Origin: Porphyrobacter sp.
GTDB taxonomy: Bacteria > Pseudomonadota > Alphaproteobacteria > Sphingomonadales > Sphingomonadaceae
DNA length: 8,949 nucleotides
NCBI GenBank assembly: GCA_018991295.1
Contig: JAGKSZ010000104.1
Coordinates: 1-8,949 of the forward strand
Reading direction: 5' to 3'
Positions 1 through 5,236 of this stretch are shown here, piece by piece. How positions within the stretch are numbered: position 1 is the first letter of the stretch; each line of letters begins with the position of its first letter. The translations under genes were made by a program, and so were the position numbers. A model generated the notes under the pieces. That model worked only from the letters and a program-made list of their open reading frames with translations, did not search any database and had not been told where the DNA came from.

Positions 1-314
1 GTCATCACCGCCCAGGCCGCGGGCATGGCATAGGCCGGGCCGTCCGCGCCCTCGGCGGGGACGGGCGCGAAAAGGGGCTTGCCGGCGAGCATCCCGAGGA
101 ACACCAGTTCCGCATCGGCGGCGACATCGGCGAGCGAGCCCCAGGACAGGCCGCCCAGATCGTCCAGCACCGGCAGCAGCCCGTCCAGCAGCAGCACCCG
201 CGCGCGCCAGTTCATCTGCCCCGCGAGCGCCGCCTCGTCGACGCGGATGTGATCGGCGCGGTCGAGCGGCGATCCGGCAAAGGCCATCAGCGGGGCAGAG
301 GCAGGGCCGTGCAT
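1..314 (-). CDS. nudC: NADH/NAD+ pyrophosphatase (Nudix) N-terminal part, cut by window edge
   Basis: Only the first 104 codons are present; the gene continues to the left of the window. Read on the minus strand from the ATG at 314-312, the peptide begins MHGPASAPLMAFAGSPLDRA and later contains LVFLGMLAGKPLFAP. The F-x-G-x-x-L-D-R start followed by an 'LVFLG...GKPLFA' segment is characteristic of the NADH pyrophosphatase-like N-terminal domain that precedes the zinc-ribbon and Nudix domains of NudC proteins. NudC enzymes hydrolyse NAD(H) to NMN(H) and AMP and can remove NAD caps from RNA. The Nudix box and zinc cysteines would lie outside the window, so the call rests on the N-terminal domain alone. 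The start is well supported: an AGAAGG Shine-Dalgarno (322-327, minus strand) sits 7 bases upstream, inside the end of the hydrolase gene, and the TGATG overlap implies translational coupling to it. A different Nudix hydrolase with the same N-terminal domain is the main alternative. Confidence 0.75.
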   Translation of the reverse strand, partial: MHGPASAPLMAFAGSPLDRADHIRVDEAALAGQMNWRARVLLLDGLLPVLDDLGGLSWGSLADVAADAELVFLGMLAGKPLFAPVPAEGADGPAYAMPAAWAVM

Positions 315-1639
315 CACGCCGCCTTCTTGCGGGCGGCACGCATCGCGGACAGGTCCTTTTCCATCGCCGCCATGAACTCATCGCGGATCGGATAGGCTTC
401 GGACGGCATGTACTGCGTCCACAGGCACGAACGCAGGCCGAGATCGAAATCGATCGCGCCCAGCGTGCCCGCCGCCCCGCCCCAGCCGAACTGCGCGCCC
501 TTCGAGCGCCCGCCCGCGCCGTGGCCTTCGCCTGCGATCCAGCTGCCGGTGGTATCGACACTGGCGGGGAGCAGGTTCGAGGTGCCCACGCGCACGGCTT
601 CTTCGCTCATCACGAACTTGCCGTCGATCCGGCCATAGCCCAGGAGCATCCGCAGGAAGCGGTCATAATCCCTGGGGCTGGAGACAAGGCCGCCGCCGCC
701 CGCAGGCACTTCGGGCGCATCAAGGAAGATCGAATTGACGCCCGGATCGATCGGGAACGGCACTCCGCCCACGATCCCGTAATTGTCGGTCAGGCGGTGT
801 GCCTCGCTGGCCGGAACCTGCATCCACGTGCTGGTCATGCCGCAGGGGTCGAAGATGCGCTTCTTGAGGAAGGCTTCGAAGGGCATTCCGCTGGCCACTT
901 CGATCACCCGGCCAAGCAGATCGATCGAACAGGAATAGCTCCACTTGGTGGCCGGCTGATACATCAGCGGCAATTCGGCAAGGCGATCGGCCCAAGCGGC
1001 AAGGCCGGGCGCGGGCGTGACGGGTTCAATCCCGGGGATCGGCATCCGGCTCACCCGCCCGCCGACAAGGCCCTGCTGGTTGAAGGCCTTTTGCAGCGGC
1101 CCCTTGCTCACGATCTGATAGCCAAGGCCCGCCGTGTGGGTCAGCAGCATCCGGATGGTGATCGGCTGATTGGCGGGCACGGTTTCATCGAGCGGGCCTT
1201 CGGGATCGACCAGCACCCGCATATTGCGGAACGCAGGCAGGATTTCGTGCACCGGCTGATCGAGGCCCAGTTTGCCCTCGTCGATCAGGATCATCGTCGC
1301 CATGCCGGTGATCGGCTTGGACATCGAATAGATGCGGTAGAGCGAGTTTTCATCGACCGGGGTGGGCTTTGCCAGCGACAGCGTGCCCCCGCCAACGGTG
1401 TGGGCGTGATCTTCCGCAGCGCCCCAGCCGAAGGTCAGGTACAGGTTTGCCAGCTTGCGGCTTGCCACATACTTGTCCGAGAGCGCGGCGACATTGGCCC
1501 AGTTTTCCGCCACATCATGGGCAAAGGCAGCTCGGCCAAACGGCAGGCCCGAAAGCGCCGCGCCGCCTGCAAACAGCGCGCCGGTGCGCAGCAGCGAACG
1601 GCGGGAAAGGGCAAGGGCATCGGGGGTCTGCAAAGGCAT
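314..1639 (-). CDS. Tat-exported serine hydrolase, beta-lactamase/esterase family VIII fold
   Basis: Predicted 441-aa exported serine hydrolase of the class C beta-lactamase/family VIII esterase superfamily. I chose the ATG at 1639 because an AGGAG Shine-Dalgarno (1648-1652) lies 10 bases upstream; a longer frame from GTG at 1663 would put that site inside the coding region. The N-terminus holds a twin-arginine motif (S-R13-R14-S-L-L), a hydrophobic stretch and an AFA site near residue 40, so export folded through Tat is predicted. The nucleophile motif is S105-M-S-K108. The tyrosine motif is Y235-S-C, where many relatives have Y-x-N. A W386-G-G motif near the C-terminus replaces the lactamase K-T-G, as in family VIII esterases such as EstB. 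HTAGLGY at 168-174 is also typical of this group. Likely substrates are esters, amides or beta-lactams; none can be fixed from sequence. It is co-directional with nudC and overlaps it by one base, but a shared pathway is not evident. Confidence 0.88.
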   Translation of the reverse strand: MPLQTPDALALSRRSLLRTGALFAGGAALSGLPFGRAAFAHDVAENWANVAALSDKYVASRKLANLYLTFGWGAAEDHAHTVGGGTLSLAKPTPVDENSLYRIYSMSKPITGMATMILIDEGKLGLDQPVHEILPAFRNMRVLVDPEGPLDETVPANQPITIRMLLTHTAGLGYQIVSKGPLQKAFNQQGLVGGRVSRMPIPGIEPVTPAPGLAAWADRLAELPLMYQPATKWSYSCSIDLLGRVIEVASGMPFEAFLKKRIFDPCGMTSTWMQVPASEAHRLTDNYGIVGGVPFPIDPGVNSIFLDAPEVPAGGGGLVSSPRDYDRFLRMLLGYGRIDGKFVMSEEAVRVGTSNLLPASVDTTGSWIAGEGHGAGGRSKGAQFGWGGAAGTLGAIDFDLGLRSCLWTQYMPSEAYPIRDEFMAAMEKDLSAMRAARKKAA

Positions 1640-1647
1640 CGCGAAGA

Positions 1648-1652
1648 ATCTC
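1648..1652 (-). promoter_or_regulatory. Shine-Dalgarno deciding the start of the serine hydrolase
   Basis: AGGAG on the minus strand, 10 bases upstream of the ATG at 1639. It lies within the extra eight codons of the longer GTG-initiated frame (1663), which argues that the ATG is the true start and that the Tat signal begins MPLQTPDALALSRR. Confidence 0.6.
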
Positions 1653-1714
1653 CTAACGGGCACGGCGCGCTTGTCTGCGGCAGGCAGGCGCGCTGGTCAA
1701 TTGCAATGGCGGGC

Positions 1715-1745
1715 TTGAACAGGCGCGGTGTCTTGCCCATATAAG
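1715..1745 (+). promoter_or_regulatory. Putative sigma-70 type promoter for the small membrane protein gene
   Basis: TTGAAC (1715-1720) matches the first four bases of the -35 consensus. A -10-like TATAAG (1740-1745) follows after 19 bases; CATATA (1738-1743) gives a 17-base spacer but a poorer match. Transcription from this -10 would start at about 1751, at or beside the ATG at 1750. No purine-rich Shine-Dalgarno is visible upstream of that ATG. The inference is a leaderless message. The 19-base spacer is long, so this stays tentative. Confidence 0.35.
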
Positions 1746-1749
1746 ACAC
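1728..1749. repeat. Perfect 7-bp inverted repeat, candidate operator
   Basis: GTGTCTT (1728-1734) and AAGACAC (1743-1749) are exact reverse complements separated by the 8 bases GCCCATAT. The element ends one base before the ATG at 1750 and covers the likely -10 region of the small membrane protein gene. It stands in the 110-base region between that gene and the divergent serine hydrolase. The AT-rich centre, arm length and position are typical of a binding site for a dimeric regulator. I do not recognise the motif as belonging to a known regulator. A hairpin in RNA is less likely if transcription begins at the ATG. Confidence 0.5.
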
Positions 1750-1971
1750 ATGCTCAACGCGCTTGCCTATATCGTCGGCCTTGTCAGCCTTGTGATCGTG
1801 ATCCCCGCGCAGATTCCGCTGCTGGGCTGGGCCAACTGGCTCGCCCTGCCGCTGATTGTGGTCGGCATCGTGCTGGGGGCGCTGTCTTCCAAGGAGGGCG
1901 GGCGCAATTTCTGCCTTGTCGTGCTGCTGATTGCAGGCGTGCGCCTGATGATCGGCGGCGGCGTGCTCTAG
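1750..1971 (+). CDS. Small hydrophobic membrane protein, unknown function
   Basis: A 73-aa protein that I do not recognise as a named family. It is almost wholly hydrophobic, with three possible membrane segments at about residues 4-19, 27-45 and 53-70. The second and third are joined by a short polar, net-positive loop (SSKEGGRN). A single cysteine is at residue 55. Support for a real gene: the membrane-protein composition is sustained from end to end, the ATG lies directly downstream of a promoter-like sequence, and the stop falls exactly at the end of mutY. The start has no visible ribosome binding site, in line with a leaderless transcript. It is divergent from the Tat-exported hydrolase and convergent with mutY, so it is probably monocistronic. 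Function cannot be assigned. Confidence 0.7.
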   Translation: MLNALAYIVGLVSLVIVIPAQIPLLGWANWLALPLIVVGIVLGALSSKEGGRNFCLVVLLIAGVRLMIGGGVL

Positions 1972-3011
1972 CCTTCGGCCAAAGCCAGCCCGGCGGCCTT
2001 GGCAAAAAGTGTCGCGAGCCCTGCCGCTCCGATCTGCGCAACGGGCCACCATTGCCCGTCACCGGGCGGCGTGCTGGCTGTCTCCAGCGCCCTTACTTCC
2101 AGCGTCAGGCTGGCATGGGTGAAGCCGTGCCGCACCGCGCCCAAGCTGCGCCATGCTCCTGCAAACGGCGGCGCGCCAGAACCATCGGCCTGCGCGCTCC
2201 AGCCATCATCGGGTAGCGCCCGCATCCCGCCCAGCATCCCGGTGCCGGGCCGGGTGACGAGCCACACCTCAGCGGCCCCTCCCCGCGTGATCCAGAAGGC
2301 GGTGCCGCGCCGTTCGGGCACGGCCTTCTTGGGCGGCTTGACCGGCAGGCGCTCAGGCTCGCCAAGCGCCCGCGCCTTGCAGGGATCGGCCAGCGGGCAC
2401 AGCAGGCAGCGCGGGGTGCGAGAGGTGCAGATGTGGCTCCCCAAATCCATCATCGCTTGCGCAAAGTCCCCGGCGCGGGTGCCGGGCGTGATGCTGTCAG
2501 CGGCCGCACGGATCGCCTTCCTCGCCTTGGGGAGCGGCGCGTCAATGGCGAACAGCCGCGCCGCCACCCGCTCGACATTGGCATCGACCACCACGGCACG
2601 CCGCCCGAAGGCAATCGCCGCCACCGCCGCTGCGGTGTAATCGCCAAGCCCGGGGAGCGCGCGCAGCTCTGCCTCGGTGGAAGGAAACCCGCCCCGCTCT
2701 GCCACCGCCCGCGCACATTTGAGCAGGTTGCGGGCCCGCGAGTAATAGCCAAGCCCCGCCCACGCCGCCATGACGTCGTCATCCGGCGCGGCGGCGAGCG
2801 CCTCGACCGTCGGCCAGACGTCCACGAATTTGGCAAAATAGGGCTTCACCGCCGCCACGGTGGTCTGCTGGAGCATCACCTCGGACAGCCACACGCGGTA
2901 AGGCCACGAAGGATCGACCGGCAGCGCCGCGCCGGGCGGCAGGCGCCACGGCAGATCGCGGGCGTTGCGATCATACCATGCGAGCAGCGATGTGGAGATG
3001 CTGGCAGTCAC
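1968..3011 (-). CDS. mutY: A/G-specific adenine DNA glycosylase MutY
   Basis: MutY is a base excision repair glycosylase that removes adenine mispaired with 8-oxoguanine or guanine. From the GTG at 3011 it is 347 aa. The catalytic glutamate is E44 in SEVMLQQTTV. The helix-hairpin-helix is at about 117-135 (LRALPGLGDYTAAAVAAIAF), and the catalytic aspartate is D143 in VVDANVERVAAR. The [4Fe-4S] cluster ligands C195, C202, C205 and C211 show the C-x6-C-x2-C-x5-C spacing. The C-terminal Nudix-like domain that reads 8-oxoG contains GMLGGMRALPDDGW and an FTH motif, so the protein is intact. The GTG start is preferred over a TTG at 3038, which lies almost at the DUF721 start; a weak AGGCGG precedes the GTG. 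It is divergent from the DUF721-dsbA-smc cluster and convergent with the 73-aa protein, sharing a CTAG at the stops. Confidence 0.96.
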   Translation of the reverse strand: MTASISTSLLAWYDRNARDLPWRLPPGAALPVDPSWPYRVWLSEVMLQQTTVAAVKPYFAKFVDVWPTVEALAAAPDDDVMAAWAGLGYYSRARNLLKCARAVAERGGFPSTEAELRALPGLGDYTAAAVAAIAFGRRAVVVDANVERVAARLFAIDAPLPKARKAIRAAADSITPGTRAGDFAQAMMDLGSHICTSRTPRCLLCPLADPCKARALGEPERLPVKPPKKAVPERRGTAFWITRGGAAEVWLVTRPGTGMLGGMRALPDDGWSAQADGSGAPPFAGAWRSLGAVRHGFTHASLTLEVRALETASTPPGDGQWWPVAQIGAAGLATLFAKAAGLALAEG

Positions 3012-3040
3012 GCGCCGCCTATGGCATGGGGCAGGCAATC

Positions 3041-3616
3041 ATGGGAAGCGACAAGAAACCTCCAGCCTCAGGCAGCGAAGCGGTAGGCCGCAAGAACGCA
3101 CCCAAGCCCTACACCCGCCCACGCGGGCAAGGCGCCAAGGCGATCGGGGACCTGATGCCCGAAATCGGGCGCACCGCCTTTCGCCGTTTCGGCTTTGTGC
3201 AGAGCTCAGTCGTCACCCGCTGGCCCGAAATCGTCGGCGCGCAACACGCCCGCGTGTGCAGCCCTGAGGCGATCCGCTTTCCCCCCGGCGAAAAGGCCGA
3301 AGGCATCCTCCAGCTGGTGGTGCAGCCCGCCCATGCCCCGCTGATCGAACAGGTGATCCCCGAAATCATCGAACGGGTGAACCGCTTCTTCGGCTATCGT
3401 GCGGTGGCGCGGGTCAAGATCCGGCAAGGCGCGGTTCAGCCGCCTGCCGATAATCGCCCCGCCAAACCGCCGCCATCGCTGAAGCCGATCCCGCTGGAAT
3501 TGGGCGACAGCTTGCGCGATATCGGCGATCCGGAATTGCGCACCGTGCTCGAATCGCTGGCCCGCAGCCTCGGCAACACCGAGCCCGCCGCCTCAAGGGA
3601 AGACGATCTGCCATGA
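3041..3616 (+). CDS. DUF721 (DciA-like) protein
   Basis: A 191-aa DUF721-family protein. A basic, Pro/Gly/Lys-rich N-terminal tail (about residues 1-30) is followed by the conserved domain (about 30-118), including the R-W-P-E-I-V-G core, a short beta segment (EGILQLVVQ) and an L-I-E-Q-V-I-P-E-I-I-E-R-V-N helix before FFGYRAVARVKIRQG. Family knowledge: DUF721 includes DciA, which assists loading of the DnaB replicative helicase in bacteria lacking DnaC/DnaI. Whether this copy does so is inference. The C-terminal tail (about 119-191) is proline-rich, then acidic. I chose the ATG at 3041, with AGG 5 bases upstream, because the longer frame from 2978 would overlap the mutY coding region; ATG 3026 is an alternative. 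Its stop overlaps the next ATG by four bases (ATGA), so it is coupled to the first dsbA-like gene. Confidence 0.85.
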   Translation: MGSDKKPPASGSEAVGRKNAPKPYTRPRGQGAKAIGDLMPEIGRTAFRRFGFVQSSVVTRWPEIVGAQHARVCSPEAIRFPPGEKAEGILQLVVQPAHAPLIEQVIPEIIERVNRFFGYRAVARVKIRQGAVQPPADNRPAKPPPSLKPIPLELGDSLRDIGDPELRTVLESLARSLGNTEPAASREDDLP

Positions 3617-4341
3617 CAAAGCCCCTCCTGTTTGCTGCTGCTGCCGCTGCACTGATGCTTGCAGCCGGGGGTGCCGGTGCGCAGCCGGCCGCCAAAAGCC
3701 TCGCGCCTGCCGAAAATGGCGGCAACTGGTCGGCCACGGTCAAACGCACCGCACGCGGCCACGCGATCGGCAACCCCGATGCCGATGCAAAGCTGATCGA
3801 GTTCATCAGCTACACCTGCCCCCACTGCGCCGATTTCACCGCACGCGGGGAACCGCCGCTCGATATCGTGCTGCTCCAGCCGGGCAAGGTGACGCTGGAG
3901 GTGCGCCCGGTGATCCGCAACGGGATTGATCTGGCGGTGACGCTGCTTGCCCAGTGCGGCGATCCGGCCGGGTTCAAGGGCCGCCATCAGGCGCTGATGC
4001 TCAATCAGGCGACCTGGCTTGGCAAGGCGCGGGGTGCCCCGCAGAGCCAGATGCAAATCTGGCAGCGCGGCGACAAGGCGGCGCGGTTGAACGCGGTGAA
4101 CGCCCTTGGCCTTACCGAACTGCTCGTCCAGCGCGGCCAATCGCGTGCGCAGCTTGATGCCTGCGTTTCCGATGATGCAGCAGCCAAGGCGCTGCTCGCC
4201 AATGATGAAGCCGATGCCACCGAATTCGGCATCACCGGCACGCCCAGTTTCGCGCTTGATGGCAAGCTGCTTGAAGAGGTCCACGGGTGGGAGACGCTCT
4301 ACCCCGTCCTGTCCGCCCGCTTCGCGCCCAAGGCCGATTGA
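3613..4341 (+). CDS. DsbA-family thiol:disulfide oxidoreductase, soluble periplasmic
   Basis: A 242-aa exported thioredoxin-fold protein. Residues 1-23 form a Sec signal peptide (short basic start, Ala/Leu-rich core, GAGA-Q cleavage region). The active site is C69-P-H-C72 in ISYTCPHCADF, the same dipeptide as in E. coli DsbA. The cis-proline loop is G-T-P211-S-F. DsbA proteins oxidise cysteine pairs in secreted proteins; the CPHC dipeptide favours an oxidase. Two further cysteines, C115 and C184, match in position those of the downstream paralogue and may form a second disulfide like that described in alphaproteobacterial DsbA proteins such as Wolbachia DsbA1. The start overlaps the DUF721 stop by four bases, and an AAGGGA lies 12 bases upstream. 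A DsbB partner is not in the window. A role as a reductase or isomerase cannot be excluded by sequence. Confidence 0.9.
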   Translation: MTKPLLFAAAAAALMLAAGGAGAQPAAKSLAPAENGGNWSATVKRTARGHAIGNPDADAKLIEFISYTCPHCADFTARGEPPLDIVLLQPGKVTLEVRPVIRNGIDLAVTLLAQCGDPAGFKGRHQALMLNQATWLGKARGAPQSQMQIWQRGDKAARLNAVNALGLTELLVQRGQSRAQLDACVSDDAAAKALLANDEADATEFGITGTPSFALDGKLLEEVHGWETLYPVLSARFAPKAD

Positions 4342-4456
4342 GCCGCACGCAGCGCGCCGCGCACAAATTGTTCACAGGCCGTGCCACACGCGCTTGCTGC
4401 AAGGGCGCGCGGCGGGCTATCCTGCCACGCTTTCCATTCCCCGAGGAATACCCCCG
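4342..4456 (+). promoter_or_regulatory. Intergenic region with possible internal promoter for dsbA-like 2 and smc
   Basis: This 115-base gap is the only sizeable break in the cluster. TTGCTG (4394-4399) and TATCCT (4418-4423) with an 18-base spacer resemble a sigma-70 promoter, matching 3/6 and 4/6 of the consensus. An AT-richer island (ACAAATTGTTCACA, 4363-4376) lies upstream. Two GC-rich arms (CGCCGCGC at 4355-4362, GCGCGGCG at 4407-4414) are complementary but 44 bases apart, with no following T-run, so I do not call a terminator. Confidence 0.3.
4443..4448 (+). promoter_or_regulatory. Shine-Dalgarno of the DsbA-like lipoprotein gene
   Basis: GAGGAA lies 8 bases before the ATG at 4457. It is the strongest ribosome binding site in the cluster and fixes the start. 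The open frame extends upstream to 4106, but that part only overlaps the preceding dsbA-like gene in another frame and is not coding. Confidence 0.65.
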
Positions 4457-5206
4457 ATGACCGTGACCCGCCTGTTCTCGCTTCCCCTGATCGCGCTCGC
4501 GCCGCTGATGCTTGCGGCCTGCGGGGGCGATGCCGCATCGGACGGCGGGGCCATCACGGGTGAAGCCCTGCCCGCAATTGCCGCACCTGCCGGGACCAAG
4601 TGGGCCGACACCGTCACCGTCACGCCGGAAGGCGGCTACCTGATCGGCAACCCCGATGCGCCGCTCAAGCTGGTCGAATATGCCTCGCACACCTGCTCGC
4701 ACTGCGCCGAATTCGCGCAGACCGGCAAGCAGACGCTCAAGGACAAGTACGTCGCCAGCGGCGTGGTCAGCTTCGAGCAGCGCGAAACCTTCCTCAATTC
4801 CTTCGATCTGGTGATCGCCAGCCTTGCCCAGTGCGGCACCAAGGAACAGTTCCAGCCGCTGTCCGATCAGGTGTGGCAGAACCTGCCCGCCGTGTTCCAG
4901 GGCCTGCAAGGCAACCCGCAGGCGATCGACGCGGCTGCCCAGCTGCCGCTCAACCAGCGTTTCATCGCGACGGCGCAGGCGACTGGCCTCATCGAATTCT
5001 TCGCCGCACGCGGTGTCAGCGCCGATCAGGCCCGCACCTGCCTTGCCGATTCCACCAAGATCGATGCGCTGGTCAAGCAGGTCGAAGCCAACAACACCAA
5101 GGACAAGGTCACCGGCACCCCGACCTTCTTCCTCAACGGCAAGAAGATCGACGGCACGACCTGGGAAGTGGTCGAACCAGCCCTCCAGCGCGCCGGCGCG
5201 CGCTGA
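4457..5206 (+). CDS. DsbA-family thioredoxin-fold lipoprotein, second copy
   Basis: A 249-aa paralogue of the preceding gene. The signal peptide ends in a lipobox (L-A-A-C22-G-G), so it is predicted to be lipidated at C22 and membrane-anchored; G23-G24-D25 place an aspartate at mature position +4, not the +2 associated with inner-membrane retention in enterics. The active site is C80-S-H-C83 in ASHTCSHCAEF, and the cis-proline is P222 in TGTPTFFLNG. C126 and C195 match the extra pair of the first copy. A shared G-N-P-D-A segment before the active site and an identical 18-base stretch at 3765-3782 and 4642-4659 support tandem duplication. The CSHC dipeptide differs from CPHC and may shift redox potential or partner, which is inference. 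It has its own ribosome binding site after a 115-base gap. Its stop is 30 bases before smc. Confidence 0.9.
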   Translation: MTVTRLFSLPLIALAPLMLAACGGDAASDGGAITGEALPAIAAPAGTKWADTVTVTPEGGYLIGNPDAPLKLVEYASHTCSHCAEFAQTGKQTLKDKYVASGVVSFEQRETFLNSFDLVIASLAQCGTKEQFQPLSDQVWQNLPAVFQGLQGNPQAIDAAAQLPLNQRFIATAQATGLIEFFAARGVSADQARTCLADSTKIDALVKQVEANNTKDKVTGTPTFFLNGKKIDGTTWEVVEPALQRAGAR

Positions 5207-5235
5207 GGCTGACAGGCGGGGGCGCCAGGTCAGCC
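5207..5235 (+). promoter_or_regulatory. Stem-loop overlapping the smc ribosome binding site
   Basis: GGCTGAC (5207-5213) pairs exactly with GTCAGCC (5229-5235). The 15-base loop can add an inner GGCG/CGCC pairing (5215-5218 with 5223-5226). The structure starts directly after the stop of the DsbA-like lipoprotein gene and ends one base before the smc ATG at 5237. The best Shine-Dalgarno candidate for smc, AGG at 5227-5229, lies in the loop and 3' arm. No T-run follows, so it does not look like an intrinsic terminator. It could limit smc translation or mark an RNA processing site. Confidence 0.45.
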
Positions 5236-5236
5236 G

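Noticed and set aside
521..1744. A 407-codon open frame on the plus strand across the serine hydrolase
   Set aside because: Its product has no recognisable domain and is rich in His, Arg, Gly and Asp in a way typical of antisense frames in GC-rich genes. The opposite strand encodes a complete hydrolase with all motifs.
4368..4376. TTGTTCACA resembling a DnaA box
   Set aside because: It differs from the relaxed TTWTNCACA consensus at one position and stands alone; no cluster or AT-rich unwinding region supports an origin.
4355..4414. Complementary GC-rich arms as a terminator after the first dsbA-like gene
   Set aside because: The arms are 8 bp, separated by 44 bases, and no T-run follows. 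Such matches are expected by chance in sequence this GC-rich.
4106..4456. An N-terminal extension of the second dsbA-like gene by about 117 codons
   Set aside because: The extension overlaps the first dsbA-like gene in another frame and has no signal-peptide or domain features. The ATG at 4457 has a good ribosome binding site and starts a lipoprotein signal.
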